64,000 nucleotides of DNA from Mercurialis annua (Eukaryota > Streptophyta > Magnoliopsida > Malpighiales > Euphorbiaceae): positions 5,954,501 through 6,018,500 of the forward strand of contig NC_065574.1 of the NCBI RefSeq assembly GCF_937616625.2. Reading direction: 5' to 3'. Positions 59,093 through 64,000 of this stretch are shown here, in pieces. The translations under genes and the position numbers were made by a program. Within the stretch, counting starts at the first letter, position 1. Every line of letters begins with the position of its first letter. The notes beneath the pieces are model-generated. The model had not been told where the DNA came from. It worked only from the letters and a program-made list of their open reading frames with translations, and did not search any database.

Positions 59093-62000
59093 CTAATGTG
59101 GGTAAGCTTCAATAATGGATACTAAGGCTGGAATTTTGATAATTTTGTAGGTAGGAAAGCCTCCTTCCTCCAGCAACATTTTCCAGTCAGCTTCGTTCCT
59201 TTCCTTGGCATTGCATATAACCATCATGTTTAAGTCAAATGTGAATGCCATGTCATCAAACAACCCATCTCCTTCTGCTCTTAAAACTGCATCTATTATT
59301 ATAAGCTTTCCACTTTTCTCTCTTATAGCCTTTCGACAATTTTTCAAGATTTTGATGCACTCTTCGTCATTCCAGTTGTGCAATATCCACTACATTCCAC
59401 CAAAAACAACAATAATTAAAATCCTCAACATATATATATTTTGGTTTTCGAGAATTAATGTCAATTATATATAATTAAACTAGCTAATGTCCCGTTTTGA
59501 AATGTAAAAATATATTGACGGATCGTATTTGTATCGTGTCGATCCACTATGTTTACACGATTAGAGTAAATACGAACACGTTCCATTTAATTAATCGTAT
59601 AAAAAAAATTAATTGTTGTACGACATGGGTTGTGAATAGATGACACGACCTAAATAACACGTTAAAATAAACAGATAATACGATTAATACTACTAGCACG
59701 ACTAACACGATCCATTAAATTTATAAAGATATTTAAAATTTGTTTATATGAGTTTAACCTTCAATTTATCAATCAATACTCAAATTATAAAATTTTAATA
59801 TAATTAATTATTTTGACATATTAATATAATATAATATAATTTTATATATTAATTTTATTTTTATAAACTTTCGACATGAGTCGTTTATATTTTTTTTTTT
59901 AATTAAAAGTTTGGAATCAAGAAATCAGGAATCGCACCCGAGCATCTCAACTAGGTTGACACCCTCTTAGCGAATACATCATTTTTCTCGCTGCTGCCAA
60001 ATAATATTAAAAAGAGAATAAAAAACCAATTACAAGAAAGTTCAAAGAAAATAGATTGTGCTAAATGCACAAGCTATAACTAAATAAACCAAAAACAAAG
60101 TTCAGTGTTGCCAATTCTCTCAGCAACCATAATGAAGCCACTAAACTGACTAGGGTACCATTTTGAAGAGTTAAACTGAGACATCAACAAAACAACAAGG
60201 CTGACGATACCAAAGCCAAGGAAAGAGACTTCAATTCGTTATTGACTGCCGAGCAACAAAAGAAGCAGACCTGAAATTGAGGCTATCATAACAGAAATAA
60301 CCATGGCATTAAAAGGCTCAGATAAAACGATAAACTGGAAGTTTATTATAGTCATCACAAATTGCGTTGTTGCAGAAATGGGGAGCAGAGTCCCACCAAC
60401 AATAAGAAGAAGCAGCAGCACCATATTTAGGAAGAAGGTCTGCGGCAACATTCCCTTCCCGGTAGATATGCGAAATTAACTCGACATAAGATTAAGCGGG
60501 TTAAGGTTGAGTTCTACGGATTCAGATTATAAACGTATCAATCTATTTAGGACACCAAAAAGTTACGGGTTAAACTCACAAAATCCCTAAAAGACATGTT
60601 TAAATATTTTTAATTTTTAGATCCCAATCATTGGTCATTAGATGTACGATTATTTACTAGGGTTGTAATATGCTATCAACAAATTTGTAATAGTATTTAG
60701 GTTAAACCCATCTAGAGACCCTTATACTATATCATTTTTGTTCAAAAAGTTCATGTACTATTTTTTTGTTCTTCAAGTCCCTCTACTTATATAATTTTTG
60801 ATTTTCAGATCCTTTTTTAGTTTTTTCCGGTCCTTCTATTTATAATTTTTTTGTTCCTCCAGTCCCTCAAAAGGACCTGAAAATCAGAATTTTGTTAAGT
60901 ACAGGGACTCGAAGAACAAAAAAATAATATAAGGGCTTTTTGAACAAAAATGATATAGTACAAGGGTCTTTATATGGATTTAGTCTAGTATTTATCTAGT
61001 AGCATGTATTATTTACATGCATTATCATATTTATTTTATTAAACAATAAATTAACATGTTAGATAAATTTTGTGTATATTTGTTAGTAAATAGATTGAAT
61101 GAATTTCTCGTATATAGCTTCAATTATAGCCCATTTTTTTAGTAAGTTAGTTAGATAGTTCGATACGTGTAAATCTGTTAAATAAATGCCGTATTCAGAT
61201 TTAAAATTTTGACACAATTTTTTAAACGTGTAAGATACAAATTGACTAAATATATCTTGATTTAAATAATACACGACACGTTTATAACACTATAACACGA
61301 ATTGCCAACTTTAAATAAAACCTTCTCGTTAAATAAAATTAAAATTTTATCACTAAATTGAAATAAATCAACATATCATAATCAAAATAAAATTTATGAA
61401 AGTTTAGCAACTCAAAAGTTATAGTAATAGCTTACCTTTAAAAGAATGGCGTCAGCTGAAGGAATGCTAGTAAACATATCGCCGGCGACATGGGTAACAC
61501 CGGCGTACTCAGGTGCTACAGCCACCACATGTGGAAGATCAAAATTAATACCTTGAATATGCGGATGCTCCTTCACAATCTCCCCTATCATGGCACCAGT
61601 CCCGCCTGCTACATCCACAAGAGTATTAATTCCGATAAACCCATCTTTATAGCTCCGCTTCACTGCTTCTGAAGTAACCATGGACGTCGCAGCCATAGCT
61701 GAACTGAATAAGCCATTATACTCCGGATTCACAGCAGTAAAATCATACAAATCTAAACCGTTAGATTTGGCAAATGCACTGGTTCCTTCTTCTTCTTGTT
61801 CTTTGACAATGTCAGTAAGAAAATGCCAAGACGATCGCGTGATTGAATCAGTTTGCAGGAGCGCCATCGGTGCAAGGCTCGTTTTTGAGTTGCTTAGTAG
61901 CCATTTCGATGAGTTTGTGAGTCCGTATAGAATAACAGTAGTAGTTTCGGGGTCCGGTTTGGCAGTGAAAATACCTTTACGAACTAAAAATGTCATGATT

Positions 62001-62236
62001 CGCGAGAGGCGATCGGAGTTTAAAGAAGGGTGATTAATGTGTTCAGCAATGGAAGATATGGAGAGAGGGCGGCCGTGAGAGTTGATAATATCAGGAATGC
62101 CTAGTTGAACTATGCACGTTAATGCCATGCCTTGTACATAGCCGAAAATGCAGTTCCATAATTCAGCTTGTCCTCTAACCATTGCTTCTTCATTATAATC
62201 GTCTAACGTTGGTTCTTGATTGCTACTTCCGGCCAT
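59093..62236 (-). CDS. Class II (COMT-like) plant O-methyltransferase
   Basis: SAM-dependent O-methyltransferase of secondary metabolism, cytosolic, expected to methylate a phenolic or alkaloid hydroxyl. Two exons, 62236-61436 and 59389-59093, join in frame to 365 aa across a 2046-bp intron. The N-terminal dimerisation domain carries LGIPDIINSHGRPLSISSIA (about 45-65). The SAM-binding fold has LVDVAGGTGAMIGEIV, INFDLPHVV and VAGDMFTSIPSADAILLK. The catalytic His is in WILHNWNDEEC (His271), right after the splice junction. The tail includes NEADWKMLLEEGGF and ends EAYPH. One intron just before WILHNW is usual for the family. The sequence suggests the 6OMT/7OMT-like side of the family rather than lignin COMT, but the substrate is not predictable. 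The start ATG opens AGSSNQEPTLDDYNEE, and upstream DNA is a foldback transposon. Confidence 0.95.
59890..60005 (-). mobile_element. tRNA-derived SINE-like piece in OMT intron
   Basis: On the minus strand, GGTGCGATTCC (59938-59928) fits a Pol III B box. An A-box-like AACCTAGTTGAGATG lies just upstream (about 59956-59942), and a run of A follows (T run at 59890-59900 on +). This order is that of a tRNA-derived SINE in the same orientation as OMT. The 5' limit is uncertain. Confidence 0.45.
60006..60490 (-). pseudogene. LINE 3' end with RNase H fragment, OMT intron
   Basis: On the minus strand near 60475-60425 the frame reads HIYREGNVAADLLPKYGA, the closing motif of the RNase H domain found at the 3' end of plant non-LTR retrotransposons (H-x-x-R-x-x-N-x-x-A-D). 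Decayed sequence follows toward 60006. Nothing of the reverse transcriptase remains. Confidence 0.6.
60699..60986. mobile_element. Foldback MITE family copy 2, OMT intron
   Basis: The left arm has TTAAACCCATCTAGAGACCC and ATATCATTTTTGTTCAAAAA. The right arm is the inverse (TTTTTGAACAAAAATGATAT, then AAGGGTCTTTATATGGATTT). It belongs to the same family as 50834-51117 and 62448-62782. Confidence 0.8.
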
Positions 62237-62447
62237 TTCTTTTCCAGCTTTTGTTCTCTGATCTGATCAAGAATAGAAAATTGAATAAACTGGGAGTGTT
62301 TAGTTGTCGAATCTGTTTTTAGATATTTGAAATATGCATGTTACTGTTTGATCCAAAACGATTTCTTTAATAGAAAATTAGCTAGACATCATATTTTTTA
62401 AGTTTCAAGCTTGGCTTGACTCATCAGAAGGTTATTAGTTTTCTATT

Positions 62448-62782
62448 GGCCAAACCCATCTAAAGGCCCCTGTACTTTACACTTTTTTTTCGTAGGTCTT
62501 TATACTTCATTTTTATATTATTTGATCTCTCTATTTATCTATTTTTATTTTTCAGGTCCTTTTTGTGTTTTTTCCCGTCATTTTGTGTGACTGGAGAAAA
62601 AAAAGATTGTAAGTATAGGGACTGGAGGAAAAAACATTTGTAAGTAGAGGGACTGGAAAAAACTCAAAAAGGACCTGAAAATCGAAAATAGGTAAGTAGA
62701 AGGACCAGATAATACAAAAATGAAGTATAAGGACCTACGAAAAAAAAGTGTAAAGTATAGGGGCCCCTAGATGGGTTAAGCC
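62448..62782. mobile_element. Foldback MITE family copy 3, OMT promoter
   Basis: The left arm has GGCCAAACCCATCTAAAGGC and TACTTTACACTTTTTTTTCG. The right arm has the inverse (CGAAAAAAAAGTGTAAAGTA, then GGGGCCCCTAGATGGGTTAA). The arms match closely, so this is the youngest-looking of the three copies. It starts about 210 bp upstream of the OMT start codon. Confidence 0.85.
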
Positions 62783-64000
62783 TTTTCTATTTAACAAGTC
62801 ATTTTTAATAGATGTAAGTTGTGAGCATGAAGTGATTAACAAATTTCACGTTAAAAATGATAAAAAATGCTTCTTATTTTAAAATTTATACTTGTTCGAT
62901 CCGAAGTTTTAAGTTTTTTTTTAATAATCTATACGTCCATATATCTATAATTTTTTATTTATCTGATACCTCTTTAAATTTAATGATGTGTTTGTTAAAC
63001 CATCGAGTTAGGTGGACGTCTAAATTTGGTCTCACATGCATTTCACGGCGGCTGTAATTTATATTCATTCTCCTTTAAAAAAAATAGATCTAAAACTTCA
63101 AAATAAATAATGAAAGTAGATAAAGATGAAAGTTTAAAAAAAGGACAAGATAAAACAAAGTTTAAAAATAAAGGGACCAAAAGATCTATTTGACCTTTAT
63201 TTTTACTACACGTTTTTTGATTATAAATTTGTGAGTGGAGGGGTTGTTCGAGGGGACTCGCTCGCCCAAACTTATGGTTGACTTCGAATCTGGAAAGTTC
63301 TGGAAAAAAAAATATGGAGTTGTAAGTTGTAACCTAACTCAATTAGAAAATGCTGTTTCTACCGATTAAATGATTGCAATCGAAAGAACATATTCAAATA
63401 TGATGCGGCTCATTTTGTTAAAATGTCGAGTTAGGTGGACGTATAAATTTGATCTCAAGTGCATTTTACGGCGGGTGTAATTCATGCTCCTTCTCCTTCC
63501 CAAATAAAACTTAGAAATTCAAAATGAATAATAAATATGGACTAGATAAAGATAGAAAAATATAAAATGAACAAGATTAAGAAAATTTAAAAATGAAGAG
63601 GCCTAAAGATGGATCTGACCTTTTTTTTTACTACACGTTTTAAGATTATATGCTCCTCACAATTTATTTTTGCTCATTTCAGTCCCAAAACTTACTACAG
63701 TATATTTTCTTAAATGGGTCCCTTTTTAACGGATTGAAGTGCGCGTGTGTCCAATCTCCATTAAACTAACAAACTTCTCTTTAAACAATCCATGTTGGAA
63801 ACAAACTCCGACATGTAAACAAATGGCTTGGTTAACGATTGCTGACTTGGATGGGTCTTGGGTCTTGAATTTTGTCTCGGCACTTTAATTTTTGTGAAAA
63901 TAAATTCTTTGATCGGTTTTTTTATCTAACTTGACACTATTATTATATGACGGAAGAACCTAAAATTAAAAAAAATTAAAAAATAAGGATTCAATGTATT
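62783..64000. other. Intergenic with a spaced direct duplication
   Basis: No gene is seen up to the window edge. It contains two direct copies of a 0.24-kb block. The last 350 bases look like the start of another foldback-type repeat cut by the window end. Confidence 0.5.
62989..63655. repeat. Two direct copies of a 0.24-kb block
   Basis: Blocks at 62989-63231 and 63412-63655 share CGAGTTAGGTGGACGT, TTTACTACACGTTTT and the order of other short motifs between them. They are separated by about 180 bp. The copies are diverged and non-coding. Confidence 0.75.

Noticed and set aside
59928..59961. Possible tRNA gene on the minus strand
   Set aside because: A and B boxes are present but acceptor and anticodon stems do not form, and a poly(A) tail follows, so a SINE-like origin is preferred.
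60239..60451. Hydrophobic 70-aa open frame on the minus strand
   Set aside because: It is out of frame with the LINE RNase H motif that overlaps it, and its hydrophobicity comes from T-rich codons.

Overview
This is a stretch of plant nuclear DNA, almost certainly from a eudicot. It is strongly AT-rich, its genes are split by GT-AG introns, and its genes belong to plant families: a WAT1-type transporter, an F-box protein with an FBA-type C-terminus, a plant bacterial-type beta-galactosidase, the largest subunit of RNA polymerase V, an NRT1/PTR transporter and a COMT-like O-methyltransferase. The species cannot be fixed from the sequence. No tRNA, rRNA, CRISPR or bacterial feature was seen.

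The gene-rich part is 1-25.6 kb. It holds the 3' end of a WAT1-related gene (+, 1238-1976), an intact single-exon F-box gene (+, 2954-4111), a 17-exon GH2 beta-galactosidase gene (-, 4624-13241; 1115 aa reconstructed) and a 17-coding-exon NRPE1 gene (-, 14513-25005; 1858 aa reconstructed). NRPE1 is the catalytic subunit of Pol V in RNA-directed DNA methylation. It has a WG/GW Argonaute-hook region built from two families of internal tandem repeat, followed by a DeCL-like domain. Every exon join in the two large genes keeps the frame, so both look functional.

From 25.6 to 47.7 kb I find no host gene. This stretch holds a foldback element (25895-26293), a Tourist-like MITE (30522-31018), a decayed Ty1/copia gag-pol (38385-42120) split by a 1.5-kb solo LTR (40251-41763), a 3.46-kb Mutator-like element with a perfect 9-bp target duplication (42389-45848) that carries a satellite-like array and coding-like islands, and a Stowaway MITE (46278-46567).

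From 47.7 to 64 kb there are two host genes: a six-exon NPF (NRT1/PTR) transporter (+, 47780-53142; 577 aa) and a two-exon class II O-methyltransferase (-, 59093-62236; 365 aa). Between and inside them lie a hAT MITE with a perfect 8-bp duplication, a non-autonomous Helitron (54826-56824), LINE and SINE pieces, and three copies of one foldback family: one in the NPF intron, one in the OMT intron and one just upstream of OMT. The genes do not form an obvious pathway. The main themes are an intact Pol V gene lying among many small transposons, and transposon insertions very close to splice sites and promoters.
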